Assembly (NCBI GenBank): GCA_041166745.1
Contig: JBEEGH010000034.1
Coordinates: forward strand, 186,001 to 250,000
DNA: 64,000 nt
Origin: DASUCS01 sp041166745
Lineage (GTDB): Bacteria; Actinomycetota; Acidimicrobiia; Acidimicrobiales; JACDCH01
Reading direction: 5' to 3'
Below the pieces are notes generated by a model that searched no databases, had not been told where the DNA came from, and saw nothing but the letters and a program-made list of their open reading frames with translations. A program made the translations under genes and the position numbers. Positions 8,270 to 16,872 of this stretch are shown in pieces. How positions within the stretch are numbered: position 1 is the first letter of the stretch; the number at the start of each line of letters is the position of its first letter.

Positions 8270-9498
8270 GAGTCGTCGCTCGTTGGATCGTCGTGGCCGT
8301 CGTCGTGGTGCACGGTCTTCTCCATCTTCTCGGCGCGGCTGACGGGCTCGGTTGGGCAGATGTACCGCAGTTGACGAGACCCATCAGCATCGGCACGGGA
8401 ATCGCCTGGCTGACAGCCGCCGTGCTCGTCACCGGCACGGGACTGTTGTTGGCCTGCTCGATCCGGTGGTGGTGGATGGTCGGCGCCGCCGCAGTCGTCG
8501 TATCTCAGACGATGATCTTCACCGCGTGGGCCGATGCGAGTGCGGGCACGGCCGCGAACCTCATTCTCCTTCTGGCTGTCGTGTACGGCTGTGCCTCACA
8601 AGGACCGACGAGCTACCGCACTGAGTTCCGGCACCGCAGTCAAACGGCACTCGCCGAATCCATCACCGGCAATGTCGTGACCGAGGACGACCTGGCACAT
8701 CTTCCCGATCTCGTCGCCGCGTACGTTCGACAGTCCGGCGCAGTCGGACAACGTCGCGTGACCAACTTTCATGCGCACATCTCCGGCCGCATCCGCGGCG
8801 GCGCGAGCAAGCCGTGGATGCCATTTCACGGAGAGCAGGTCAACACCTACGGCACCGATCCCGTACGCCTCTTCTTCATCGACGCGACGATGGTCGGCTT
8901 CCCGCTCGATGTTCTCCACGTCTTCGTCGGATCATCGGCCACGATGCGCGTGAAGGCCGGTTCACTCGTTCGCATGGTCAACGCCGCGGGACCCGAGATG
9001 GACCAGGGTGAGACCGTCACCGTGTTCAACGACCTCTGCGTGCTCGCCCCGTCCGCCCTTCTCGATGCTCCCATCGTCTGGGAGGACATCGACCGTCATC
9101 ATGTTCGGGGCGCGTTCACACGAGGTGCGCACACGGTGACCGCGGTACTCATCTTCAACGACGCGCACGAGTTGATCGACTTCGTCTCCGACGATCGAGC
9201 TGCTGCCTCGTCCGATGGAAAGCACTTTGTCGCCCAACGCTGGTCAACGCCGCTGCGCGGCTACCGATCGTTCGGCGCGACCCGCATCGCCACCATCGGC
9301 CAAGGGCGATGGCACGCCCCCGCACCCGAGGGCGAGTTCACGTACATCGACTTTCACGTCGACGACATCGTCTACAACGCCGGATCCGACCGCTCCAGCC
9401 ATCCCCACGGAGACGTCACAGGCTCGTCTTCTCGATCGCCGTATCCGACTGAACGCTCTCGGCTGGATGCCGCTGTCACTCCGTCCGCGAGAACTTGA
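8266..9498 (+). CDS. DUF6544-type protein with N-terminal membrane domain
   Basis: A 410-residue protein. The first 115 residues hold four hydrophobic helices (VVARWIVVAVVVVHGLLHLL, IGTGIAWLTAAVLVTGTGLLL, WWMVGAAAVVVSQTMIFTAW, ANLILLLAVVYGC). The remaining part matches the DUF6544 family as I recall it: VTNFHAHISGRIRGG, PWMPFHGEQVNTY, ATMVGFPLDVLHVF, and the ETVTVFNDLCVLAPSALLD segment. Function is unknown; the C-terminal beta-rich part probably lies on one face of the membrane. The ATG at 8266 overlaps the upstream stop as ATGA, so translation is probably coupled. The 3' end overlaps the convergent ABC permease by 23 bases. Confidence 0.82.
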   Translation: MRVVARWIVVAVVVVHGLLHLLGAADGLGWADVPQLTRPISIGTGIAWLTAAVLVTGTGLLLACSIRWWWMVGAAAVVVSQTMIFTAWADASAGTAANLILLLAVVYGCASQGPTSYRTEFRHRSQTALAESITGNVVTEDDLAHLPDLVAAYVRQSGAVGQRRVTNFHAHISGRIRGGASKPWMPFHGEQVNTYGTDPVRLFFIDATMVGFPLDVLHVFVGSSATMRVKAGSLVRMVNAAGPEMDQGETVTVFNDLCVLAPSALLDAPIVWEDIDRHHVRGAFTRGAHTVTAVLIFNDAHELIDFVSDDRAAASSDGKHFVAQRWSTPLRGYRSFGATRIATIGQGRWHAPAPEGEFTYIDFHVDDIVYNAGSDRSSHPHGDVTGSSSRSPYPTERSRLDAAVTPSART

Positions 9499-10339
9499 CG
9501 ACGGCGACCGCCAATATCGCCACGCCCAGTGCCAGCACGATCACCACTTCGACGAGCCAGGGCACGGACCAGCCCCACCAGGTGACGCCGGGGGCGAGCC
9601 GGTGTCGAGCGGCATCGGAGATGTCGAGGTGGTCGAACACCAGCCGCCGCATCGGGTCCACGGCGTAGGTCAGCGGGTTGATGCGGTTGAGCACGCCAAG
9701 CCAGCTCGGCAGGCCCGAGACCGGGTACATCGCACCGGACAAGAAGACCGTCGGGAACACGAGCACCTGCATCACGCTGTTGAACGTCTGCGCCTGCTTG
9801 ACGGTGGTGGCCACCATCACGCCGAGGGCGGTGACCGCGAAGGCGATCAGCAGCTGCAGACCGAGGATGCCGAGGAGCAGCACCGGGTCGTAGGGCACGT
9901 GGACCAATCCGGCCAACGCCAGCAGGATCACGCCCTGGCTCATCGCGGTCGTCGTGCCCCCGAGGCACTTGCCCAACACGATCGACGACCGCCGGACCGG
10001 CGCGATCATCAGCTCCCGCAGGAACCCGAGCTCGCGATCCATCACGAGCGACGCCGCGCTGATCATGCCGCTGAACCACATCGCCATGCAGAGGACGCCG
10101 GGGAACATGAACGTGGTGAGGTTGACGCCGTCGGTGGACCCCGCCGACAGCGTCTGCAGCCCGGGGGCGAGGACGAAGAGGAACAAGAGCGGTTGGATCA
10201 GCGCCGTCACGATCCGCACGCGGTCGTCGGCGAATCGGATCATCTCGCGCCACCAGACGGCGCGCACCGCCCGCGCCTCCGACCGCCACGAGCGCTCGGG
10301 GACCCGCACGGCGACGACTTCTGTTGCCGCGGCGCTCAT
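9476..10339 (-). CDS. ABC-2 type transporter permease (DrrB-like)
   Basis: A 287-residue ABC-2 permease with six hydrophobic segments. Characteristic stretches are WWREMIRFADDRVRIVTALIQPLLFLFV, the conserved ELGFLRELMIAPVRRSSIVLGK loop, VFPTVFLSGAMYPVSGLPSWL, and NRINPLTYAVDPMR. These match DrrB-type exporters that move drugs, lipids or polyketides out of the cell with a separate ATPase. Its ATG overlaps the stop of the ATPase gene (10336-11328) by four bases (ATGA), so the two form a translationally coupled operon. The exported compound is unknown. Confidence 0.92.
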   Translation of the reverse strand: MSAAATEVVAVRVPERSWRSEARAVRAVWWREMIRFADDRVRIVTALIQPLLFLFVLAPGLQTLSAGSTDGVNLTTFMFPGVLCMAMWFSGMISAASLVMDRELGFLRELMIAPVRRSSIVLGKCLGGTTTAMSQGVILLALAGLVHVPYDPVLLLGILGLQLLIAFAVTALGVMVATTVKQAQTFNSVMQVLVFPTVFLSGAMYPVSGLPSWLGVLNRINPLTYAVDPMRRLVFDHLDISDAARHRLAPGVTWWGWSVPWLVEVVIVLALGVAILAVAVVKFSRTE

Positions 10340-11328
10340 CGGCCGCCCTTTGAGAACACCTGCATCATGTTCGGTTGCCGGTCTGGCGTGGCTTCCGCGT
10401 CCCGAATCGTCGAGCCCGTGTAGCGCATGAAGACGTCATCGAGCGTCGGCCGCGCCACGGTGACCGATGTGATGCCCACGCCGAGCTCGGCGAACAGTCG
10501 GGGCACGAACGCTTCGCCGGACGCGACGTGGAACGTCACCGCGCCCTCGGCGGTCGTGGCCTCGATGTCGAAGCGATCACGGAGCGCGGCGATGGCCGCA
10601 TCGTCGTCGTCGGTGCCGAGCACCACCCGGTCGGCCCCGACACTCGCCTTGAGCGCTTCGGGCGTGTCCAGGACGACGATCTCCCCTCGGTCCATGATCG
10701 CGATGCGATCGCAGAACTCGGCCTCGTCCATGTAGTGCGTGGTCATGAAGATCGTCGTGCCTTCGCTCTCTTGCAGCGCCCGGATGTAGCGCCAGATCGC
10801 GGTGCGGGTCTGGGGGTCGAGACCGATGGTCGGCTCGTCGAGGAACAGCACGCGCGGCGAGTGCATGAGGCCGCGTGCGATCTCGAGGCGCCGCTTCATA
10901 CCGCCGGAGAAGGTCATCACCGGCTGGTCGCGTCGATCGGCCAGGTCGACCATCTCGAGCATCTGGTCCATCCGGGCGGGGATCGTGCCGCGGTCGATGT
11001 CGTAGAGCTCGGCGTGCAGGCGGAGGTTCTGCGTCGCGGTGAGAAGGCCGTCGAGCGTCGGATCCTGGAACACGAGGCCGATGTGCCGGCGGACGTCGTC
11101 GCGTTCGCGCACGACGTCGAAGCCACTCACCCGGGCGGTGCCGGAGGTGGGTCGAGCGAGCGTGCAGAGCATGTTGATCGTCGTGCTCTTGCCGGCGCCG
11201 TTGGGACCGAGGAAGCCGAAGACTTCGCCGCGAGCGACGGTGAACGAGACGCCACGGACGGCCTCGACATCGCCGTATGTCTTGACAAGGGTCTCGACGT
11301 CGATGGCCGGTGGGGCGAGGGGGTTCAT
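10336..11328 (-). CDS. ABC transporter ATP-binding protein (DrrA-like)
   Basis: A 330-residue nucleotide-binding subunit. Walker A is GPNGAGKST near residue 38, the signature is FSGGMKRRLEIARGLMHSP, and Walker B is VLFLDEPTIGLDPQTR. The switch His is in TTHYMDEAE. The C-terminal extension ending LDDVFMRYTG is typical of the DrrA family. It pairs with the permease immediately downstream (ATGA overlap) to form an exporter. The gene starts divergently from a degraded phosphotransferase remnant at 11427, so the promoter should lie in the intervening 98 bases. Confidence 0.93.
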   Translation of the reverse strand: MNPLAPPAIDVETLVKTYGDVEAVRGVSFTVARGEVFGFLGPNGAGKSTTINMLCTLARPTSGTARVSGFDVVRERDDVRRHIGLVFQDPTLDGLLTATQNLRLHAELYDIDRGTIPARMDQMLEMVDLADRRDQPVMTFSGGMKRRLEIARGLMHSPRVLFLDEPTIGLDPQTRTAIWRYIRALQESEGTTIFMTTHYMDEAEFCDRIAIMDRGEIVVLDTPEALKASVGADRVVLGTDDDDAAIAALRDRFDIEATTAEGAVTFHVASGEAFVPRLFAELGVGITSVTVARPTLDDVFMRYTGSTIRDAEATPDRQPNMMQVFSKGGR

Positions 11329-11426
11329 GCGCAGCTCACGGCGAGCATTGTCAGCACACGTGAGGCCCTTGCGGCCAGCCCCCCTCCTCGCGGTACGGTT
11401 TTGGTGGCGGGTAGGAACGACGACTG

Positions 11427-11657
11427 GTGCAGAAGGCAGACATCACTGAGCAGTTCCCGCAGTGGGCTGATCTGCCGATCCGTCCGGTAGCGCTCGATGG
11501 ATGGGACAACACGACGTTCCGTCTCGGCGAGGACATGTCGGTCCGACTCCCGAGCCGCACAGGCGCCAGGTTTGGGTGGAGGTGGGACGCACAGGGCGTC
11601 ACCGATCAGGTGATCGCCGACTTCCGCGCGGCGGCGAACGAGTCCACAAGCCGATGA
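11427..11657 (+). pseudogene. Remnant of an aminoglycoside/macrolide phosphotransferase-family gene
   Basis: A 76-codon open frame whose first 43 residues are a textbook start of an actinobacterial APH-family phosphotransferase: ITEQFPQWADLPIRPVALDG, WDNTTFRLGEDMSVRLPS. The sequence then jumps to GVTDQVIADFRAAA, which resembles the very end of such proteins (a usual length is about 290 to 300 residues). The catalytic HGD loop and the DFD/DWE motif are missing. The simplest reading is an in-frame internal deletion that removed about 220 codons. The small product might still be made but cannot be a kinase. Confidence 0.6.
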
Positions 11658-11717
11658 GTTTCGGCTGTGGCCGGCGTCGACACCACAGACCACGACTGCG
11701 CTAGGCAGGAGACCGGG

Positions 11718-12473
11718 ATGAGCGGCACGCGGGTATCGATCAACGGCATCGACCTCTATCACGAGGTCCACGGGACAGGCCGACCGCTCGTCGTGTTGCA
11801 CGGCGGCGCGCTGAACGCCGAGACGTGCTTCGGGGCGATGATCCCGCGGCTGACCGAGGCGCGTCAGGTGATCGCCGTCGACCTCCAGGGTCATGGCCAC
11901 ACCGCCGACACCGACCGACCCGTGTCGCTTGCCAACTTCGCGGCGGACGTGGTCGGTCTCCTCGATCACCTGAACATCGACCGGGCCGATGTGTTCGGTT
12001 TCAGCCTCGGGAGCCTGGTGTCGACCGAGATGGCAGTCGCCTACCCGGAGCGAGTCGGTCGGCTCGTGCTCGCGTCGGGTCACATCCGCGCCGACGGGTA
12101 TCACCCCGAGATCCAAGACCCTGCTCAGACCTCCCCGCTGCTCCCGACCGCGGAGGACTTCGAGGCGATGCGGGTGGCGTACGAGGCGGTAGCGCCCGAC
12201 CCTGGGCAGTTCTTCCCGTTCCTGGAGAGGCTGCAGCCGGTGGTGTCGGAGTTCGTGGGCTGGTCTGACGCTGCGATCAGCAGCGTCGGCGGGCCGACAC
12301 TGCTGATCGTCGGTGACCGCGACTTCGTGCGGCTGGAGCACGCCGCGCTGATGCTCGAGCTCTTCCCCGATGCGCAGCTAGCGGTGTTGCCCGGCACGAC
12401 CCACATGCAGGTGATCCGGCGCACTGAGGCGCTGCTCGCGCTCGTCGAGCCCTTCCTCGAACAGCACCCATGA
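11718..12473 (+). CDS. Alpha/beta hydrolase
   Basis: A 251-residue alpha/beta hydrolase. The oxyanion-hole region is LVVLHGGALNAE, the nucleophile elbow is GFSLGS (Ser near residue 96), the acid is in LLIVGDRDFV, and the catalytic His is in PGTTHMQV near the C-terminus. The triad is therefore complete. The substrate cannot be named; the closest general class is the esterase/lactonase-type hydrolases. The start is the ATG at 11718, with AGGAGA seven bases upstream, rather than an earlier in-frame codon at 11667. It converges on the deaminase gene, with nine bases between the stops. Confidence 0.9.
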   Translation: MSGTRVSINGIDLYHEVHGTGRPLVVLHGGALNAETCFGAMIPRLTEARQVIAVDLQGHGHTADTDRPVSLANFAADVVGLLDHLNIDRADVFGFSLGSLVSTEMAVAYPERVGRLVLASGHIRADGYHPEIQDPAQTSPLLPTAEDFEAMRVAYEAVAPDPGQFFPFLERLQPVVSEFVGWSDAAISSVGGPTLLIVGDRDFVRLEHAALMLELFPDAQLAVLPGTTHMQVIRRTEALLALVEPFLEQHP

Positions 12474-12482
12474 CACCAAGGC

Positions 12483-13523
12483 TCAGCTCGCGGCGGTCAC
12501 ACCGTGCGCGGCACAGTAGGCATCGAGCTCGGCGAGAAACCCGTCACGGGCTCGGCTGGTGATCCACGCGACTTCGAACGAGTTCCGCGCGATCGCCACC
12601 AGCTCCGCGACAGTGACGTCGATCTCACCTGCGAGCGCCGCGAAGTTGTCCGCCACATAGCCTCCGAAATACGCGGGGTCGTCAGAGTTCACCGTCACTC
12701 TCACGCCCGCGCGCAGGAGGCTCACGATCTCGTTGGCCTTCATGTCGGCGGTCACGAAGCGGTTCGACACCGGACAGCACGTGAGACCGAGACCCTTGGT
12801 CCGCACGAGGTCGACCAGGCGGGGATCCTCGACGATGTTGGTGCCATGGTCGATGCGGTCAACGCCGATGTCCTCGAGCGCTTGGCGGATGTGCTCGATC
12901 GAGTTCTGCTGGTCGATGTCGCAATGCATCGTGAGAAGAAACCCTTCGGCGCGGGCCCGCGCGTACACCGTGGCGAACTTCGATGGCGGGTTGTCGCGTT
13001 CGTCCGAGTCGAGCCCGATGCCGATGATCCAGTCCTTGTAAGGGAGCGCCTCCATGAGCGTGGCCATGGCGAACTCGGCTGAAAGATCGCGTAGGAAGCA
13101 GAGGATGAGCTCGGCGGAGATGCCGAGCTCCCGTCGACTCTCGACGATCGCCCGTCGGTACCCGCGGATGATGGTGTCGAACGGGACGCCGCGGCCGGTG
13201 TGGGCCTGCGGGTCGAAGAACATCTCGACGTGGCGCACGCCCTGGCTGTGCGCTTTGGTGAGGTACGCGAACGCGAGGTCGCGGAAATCTTCTTCGGTCA
13301 ACAGCACCTGCATCGCCGGGTAGTAGACGGCCAGAAAGCTCGCCAGCGAGTCGAATGCATACGTCGCTTCGACCTCGGCGACCGTGGACTGCCCGATGTC
13401 GACGCCGTTGCGCTCCGCGAGAGCCAGCTTGAGCTCGGGGCTCAGGGTGCCCTCGAGGTGCAGGTGCAACTCGCACTTGGGCAAGCCGGCGAGGAAGCTG
13501 GCCAGGTCGAGATCGGTCGGCAT
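12483..13523 (-). CDS. Adenosine/adenine deaminase-family protein
   Basis: A 346-residue purine deaminase-like amidohydrolase. The first metal ligands are in LHLHLEG (His 20 and 22), the third-strand motif is FFDPQAHTGRG, and the last metal ligand region is NSDDPAYFGGY (Asp 281/282). PAYFGGY and the FFDPQ motif are typical of the adenine deaminase branch rather than classical adenosine deaminase. The usual HAGE catalytic motif reads HCDID here (His 200), so the Glu that shuttles the proton is absent at its usual place. I recall other actinobacterial members with HCDVD, so this may be a distinct subfamily. Substrate is therefore uncertain between adenine, adenosine and related purines. Confidence 0.85.
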   Translation of the reverse strand: MPTDLDLASFLAGLPKCELHLHLEGTLSPELKLALAERNGVDIGQSTVAEVEATYAFDSLASFLAVYYPAMQVLLTEEDFRDLAFAYLTKAHSQGVRHVEMFFDPQAHTGRGVPFDTIIRGYRRAIVESRRELGISAELILCFLRDLSAEFAMATLMEALPYKDWIIGIGLDSDERDNPPSKFATVYARARAEGFLLTMHCDIDQQNSIEHIRQALEDIGVDRIDHGTNIVEDPRLVDLVRTKGLGLTCCPVSNRFVTADMKANEIVSLLRAGVRVTVNSDDPAYFGGYVADNFAALAGEIDVTVAELVAIARNSFEVAWITSRARDGFLAELDAYCAAHGVTAAS

Positions 13524-13625
13524 CGGCGGAGGCTACGAGACGTTCTGAGCCGTCGGCACATCGCGGCGCTCGCCGTGGGACACTGTTCGGGCGGCGCCGG
13601 CGGCGGTCGGAATCGGGAGGTCGGA

Positions 13626-14366
13626 TTGCTGCAAACCGGGACGACTTCTCGACTCGTCGCGCTCTGCATCGATGCGAACGATCCGCTGCGACTCGCGCGC
13701 TTCTGGGCCGACGCGCTGCGCTGGGAAGTCGACGACGACACCCATGATGAGATCGGTCTCGTACCGACGGATGACACCAGCTTTCGGATCCTGTTCCTAC
13801 CGGTCCCGGAGCAGAAGGCGGGCACAAACCGTCTCCATCTCGATCTGACGACCACGTCCATCGATGACCAGGAGGAGACCGTCGTGAGATTGGTCGAGCT
13901 CGGCGCTCGCCACATCGACGTCGGTCAGGGCCCGGACGAGCGCCATGTCGTGCTCGCCGACCCCGAAGGCAACGAGTTCTGCATCATCGAGCCGGAGAAC
14001 TCCTTCCTCGCTGATTGCGGGCGTTTCGGATCGATCACGTGCGACGGTACGCGGGAGGTCGGGTACTTCTGGAGCGAAGCGCTCGGATGGCCGTTGGTCT
14101 GGGATCAGGACGAAGAAACCGCGATCCGCGCGCCGGACGGCACGGGTCCGCTCATCACGTGGGGTGGCCCACCGATCGCCCCGAAGATCGCGAAGAACAG
14201 GCTCCATCTCGACATCGCTCCGCCCAGCGACGTTGATCAGCGAGCGGAGGTCGATCGTCTCGTTGCGCTTGGAGCGACTCGAATCGACATCGGCCAAGGC
14301 GATGTCAGCTGGGTGGTCATGGCCGATCCCGATCACAACGAGTTCTGCGTGTTGACCCCCCGGTAG
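13626..14366 (+). CDS. VOC family protein, two tandem glyoxalase-like domains
   Basis: A 246-residue protein of the vicinal oxygen chelate superfamily with two repeats. Each repeat contains a helix such as PLRLARFWADALRW or TREVGYFWSEALGW, then KNRLHLDI or TNRLHLDL, and ends in ADPEGNEFCIIEP or ADPDHNEFCVLTP. This is the glyoxalase-like domain type common in actinobacteria, annotated as bleomycin-resistance/dioxygenase-related; the reaction is unknown. The frame is open far upstream on the antisense of the deaminase, but GGGAGG lies seven bases before the TTG at 13626, and the first conserved strand begins ten residues later. I therefore take TTG as start. Confidence 0.87.
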   Translation: MLQTGTTSRLVALCIDANDPLRLARFWADALRWEVDDDTHDEIGLVPTDDTSFRILFLPVPEQKAGTNRLHLDLTTTSIDDQEETVVRLVELGARHIDVGQGPDERHVVLADPEGNEFCIIEPENSFLADCGRFGSITCDGTREVGYFWSEALGWPLVWDQDEETAIRAPDGTGPLITWGGPPIAPKIAKNRLHLDIAPPSDVDQRAEVDRLVALGATRIDIGQGDVSWVVMADPDHNEFCVLTPR

Positions 14367-14407
14367 CGTTGTGCCGAAATCCGCCGATGACACCGTGTCC
14401 GGCAACA

Positions 14408-14722
14408 ATGGCGGGCGTGCAGTTCAGCCCCGAACTTCGCGATCGAGTGGCGGACGGAACCATCACCGTCTCCTACCGGCTCTGGTCGCGATCAAAGGTC
14501 AAGGTCGGCGGCCTCTACCGGAGCGGGTCCGTGACGATCGAGATAGACGACATCGAGCTGCTGCCGTTCTCGTCGATCACCGACGAGGATCTCGCTCAGA
14601 CGGGAGAGTCCGACCTCGAAACCCTTCGTCGTCGCGCTGCACACGCCGGCCCGATCCAAGACGACACGGTCCTCTACCGGGTGGAGTTCCATGTTGCGAA
14701 GCAGCAACGCACGCCTGGGTGA
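14408..14722 (+). CDS. ASCH/PUA-like domain protein
   Basis: A 104-residue protein with the look of an ASCH domain, a PUA-like RNA-binding fold. It opens with VQFSPELRDRVADGTITVSYRLW, followed by KVGGLYRSGSVTIEIDDIELLPFSSITDEDLAQTGE and ends in a final strand YRVEFHV. In ASCH proteins the region after the first strand forms a basic ligand or RNA groove; the RSKVK basic run fits this. No catalytic role can be assigned. The start is either ATG 14408 or GTG 14417; neither has a strong ribosome site. It may follow the VOC gene in one transcript (42 bases apart). Confidence 0.65.
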   Translation: MAGVQFSPELRDRVADGTITVSYRLWSRSKVKVGGLYRSGSVTIEIDDIELLPFSSITDEDLAQTGESDLETLRRRAAHAGPIQDDTVLYRVEFHVAKQQRTPG

Positions 14723-14772
14723 TGGTGAACACTTCTTCTACGGCACCATGATCGTCCGTTGACGAACGGGCG

Positions 14773-15111
14773 TCAGCCCTTCACGTATGAGAACTTCTCG
14801 GCGATCTTCCCGTGGTCGACCCGATAGAGGTCGACGGCGCGCACGTGGCCGTCAGCCCAGGAGTATCGGCACTGCTGCACAACACGGACGCCCGCAACAA
14901 TCGTGTCCTCGACCTCGACGTGCGTTGACGGGTCGTCGAATATCGGCGTCCACACCTCCCGCAACCCAGCGCGGCCGACGACGTGCAAGCCGTCGGGCGG
15001 AGTCGTGCCGTCGAACACGACATCGTCCGCGCACAAGCCCAAGGCTGCGTCGAGATCGTGCGCGTTGCAGGCGGCTCCGAAGGCCAACACGACTGTCAGC
15101 GGATCCTCCAC
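14773..15111 (-). CDS. SnoaL-like/NTF2-fold protein
   Basis: A 112-residue protein of the NTF2-like superfamily, SnoaL-like type. Visible elements are the first helix PLTVVLAFGAACNAHDLDAALGLCADDVVFDG, the central VGRAGLREVWTPIFD helix, and the final sheet strands VVQQCRYSWADG and RAVDLYRVDHGKIAEKFSY. Such small proteins are isomerases, dehydratases or ligand-binding modules with a conical cavity. The start is the GTG at 15111, preceded at seven bases by a strong AGGAGG; the open frame extends further up to 15174 but without a ribosome site. The function and substrate are unknown. Confidence 0.85.
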   Translation of the reverse strand: MEDPLTVVLAFGAACNAHDLDAALGLCADDVVFDGTTPPDGLHVVGRAGLREVWTPIFDDPSTHVEVEDTIVAGVRVVQQCRYSWADGHVRAVDLYRVDHGKIAEKFSYVKG

Positions 15112-15207
15112 CGGCCAGCCTCCTCGCGTCGTCGTGGAACCGAGATGCTCGCGCGACGCAAGGTCGGCCTGCACGCGTCGTCGATCTACCGATACTTCCT
15201 GTCCGCG

Positions 15208-15714
15208 TCAGGCGACGAGGCCGGACAGGTGTTGCAGCGAGTTGTCGAGGTGGTCCTTGCCGAACGGCGGGAACTGGATGTACTCGCGCACGTGGGGCGG
15301 GACCGCTGACCAGTCGTACGTCAGCGTGACCGTCGTCTGCGAGGGGCCGGTCGCCTCGAGGTCGTAGCGCCAGATCCAGCCGCCGAAGCTGAGTTCGCCG
15401 GTCTCGGGCGACTCCGTCCCGGGCTTCCAAGCGATGGCCCGCGACTCGTCGAACACCTCGACCAGGTTGGCGATCTTGTAGTCCTTGTTCGGGTGGTTCG
15501 GGTGGTACATCGCCATCCGGAACACCTGGCCGGCGGCGGTGATGCGATCGTCGTCCAGTGACTCGCGCACCCAGCCCGTGCCGTCGATGTCGGCGTGGGC
15601 CGAGGGGTCAACCAGCACCGCGAACACCGCCTCGGGGGCGGCCTCGATCGTCGTGGACGCGACAACGCGTTCGGTTTCCATACCGGTGAGACGGCTCGCC
15701 GGGCTCGAACTCAT
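15208..15714 (-). CDS. SRPBCC family protein
   Basis: A 168-residue SRPBCC protein. The opening TERVVASTTIEAAPEAVFAVLVDPSAHADIDGTG is a classic START-like start; the middle has GQVFRMAMYHPNHPNKDYKIANLVEVFDESRAIAWKPG and the end has TTVTLTYDWSAVP. The tryptophan-rich GGWIWRYDLE strand closes the cavity. I choose ATG 15714, which has GAGG nine bases upstream overlapping the stop of the previous gene; ATG 15681 is an alternative that starts directly at the domain. The gene follows 15726-16181 with an eleven-base gap, so the two are probably one operon. Confidence 0.85.
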   Translation of the reverse strand: MSSSPASRLTGMETERVVASTTIEAAPEAVFAVLVDPSAHADIDGTGWVRESLDDDRITAAGQVFRMAMYHPNHPNKDYKIANLVEVFDESRAIAWKPGTESPETGELSFGGWIWRYDLEATGPSQTTVTLTYDWSAVPPHVREYIQFPPFGKDHLDNSLQHLSGLVA

Positions 15715-15725
15715 CGCCGCTGGCC

Positions 15726-16181
15726 TCAGTATTCGCCCTTGATCACGAAGTACGAGCCGCGGATCGTCCCGGCGAGCTTCGACTTCTGTCGCGCGAACTT
15801 GAATGAGCCGAGCTCGGCGGGCACTTCCATCCCTTCGGAGAGTTTGAATCCGACCGCTCGCTTCTTCGGTTCGTCGAGCAGCACGTTGATCGACAGCCCG
15901 CTCTCGTAGAACACGTAAGCCCACCGGATGCCCTCGACCTCGAAGGACGTCGCTTGGAGCGGCGGCGATGCGATGACGATGTCGCGCTCCTCCTTGAGGA
16001 TGCGGTGCACCCAGTCGATCGTCTTCTTCGCCTTGGCGGCGGGTTCGACCGTGAAGACATGGTCGTACTTGTTCTTGAAGTAGCGAGCCTCGTTCGCCCG
16101 CAGGCCAGCGAGCGCGGTCGCCACGGGCGACGACTCCAGACCGACGGTGGAGACGTTGACGAAGTCCACTGCGTAGCTCAT
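15726..16181 (-). CDS. Conserved-looking hypothetical protein, 151 residues
   Basis: I do not recognise this protein. It is soluble, of mixed charge, with a lysine-rich middle (RYFKNKYDHVFTVEPAAKAKKTIDWVHRILKE) and a beta-rich C-terminal half (IRWAYVFYESGLSINVLLD, AELGSFKFARQKSKLAGTIRGSYFVIKGEY). There is no signal peptide or membrane segment. Codon use looks like that of its neighbours, and the frame is not a shadow of anything on the other strand, so it is likely a real gene. It lies directly upstream of an SRPBCC gene and is probably cotranscribed with it. The ATG at 16181 has only a weak GGGATAG site. Confidence 0.7.
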   Translation of the reverse strand: MSYAVDFVNVSTVGLESSPVATALAGLRANEARYFKNKYDHVFTVEPAAKAKKTIDWVHRILKEERDIVIASPPLQATSFEVEGIRWAYVFYESGLSINVLLDEPKKRAVGFKLSEGMEVPAELGSFKFARQKSKLAGTIRGSYFVIKGEY

Positions 16182-16278
16182 GCCGCGAAACTATCCCGGT
16201 CGACCTGTTGCCCCGCCGCGATGAGTCGACGGTCGCCACGCCGTCTGCACTACCGATCGTCGCCGAGAGGAGACCGCA

Positions 16279-16872
16279 ATGCCGAAGGTGATCGCCGATA
16301 TCACGATGTCGCTGGACGGGTACGTGACCGGGCCCGGCGCCGACGAACAGCACGGGCTCGGCGACGCGCCCGAGCTCCACGCGTGGGTGTTTGACCAGGA
16401 CGCGGTCGACACCGAGATCCTCGAAGGGGCCACCGCGCACAGTGGTGCCGTGGTCATGGGGCGGCGGCTGTTCGACACGGTCGACGGTCCTGGGGGTTGG
16501 AACGAGGACATGGGGTATGGCGCGGATCAGACGGGGACGCCGCCGTTCTTCGTCGTCACCCACACTCCGCCGCAGCACGTTCGGCTCGAACGAGAGCTCG
16601 GGATGCGCTTCACCTTCGTCGACGATCTGGCCACTGCAGTCGACCAGGCTGGGGCCGCCGCGACGCATGGTGCCGTCGTGATCATGGGCGGCGGCGACGT
16701 CATCGGCCAGGCGCTCGAACAGGGTCTCGTCGACGAGTTGCGCATCCACCTCGCGCCGATGCTGCTCGGCGGCGGGACGCCGCTCTTCAAACCCGGCACG
16801 CGCCAGATGTACCGCCAACGCGAGGTTCGACCGTCGAAGAACGCGGTCCACCTCGCCTACGAGCGCGTGTAG
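16279..16872 (+). CDS. Dihydrofolate reductase family (RibD C-terminal-like) protein
   Basis: A 197-residue protein of the RibD C-terminal/DHFR-like fold. The opening PKVIADITMSLDGYVTGPGAD is typical, as are HSGAVVMGRRLFDTVDGPGGW, FFVVTHTPP, and the nucleotide-binding VIMGGGDVIGQALEQGLVDELRIHLAPMLLGGGTPLF. Known relatives bind NADPH and reduce pteridine- or riboflavin-pathway compounds; stand-alone actinobacterial copies such as this are uncharacterised reductases. GAGAGGAGA precedes the ATG. Its last 16 bases overlap the convergent thioredoxin-reductase-like gene. Confidence 0.9.
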   Translation: MPKVIADITMSLDGYVTGPGADEQHGLGDAPELHAWVFDQDAVDTEILEGATAHSGAVVMGRRLFDTVDGPGGWNEDMGYGADQTGTPPFFVVTHTPPQHVRLERELGMRFTFVDDLATAVDQAGAAATHGAVVIMGGGDVIGQALEQGLVDELRIHLAPMLLGGGTPLFKPGTRQMYRQREVRPSKNAVHLAYERV

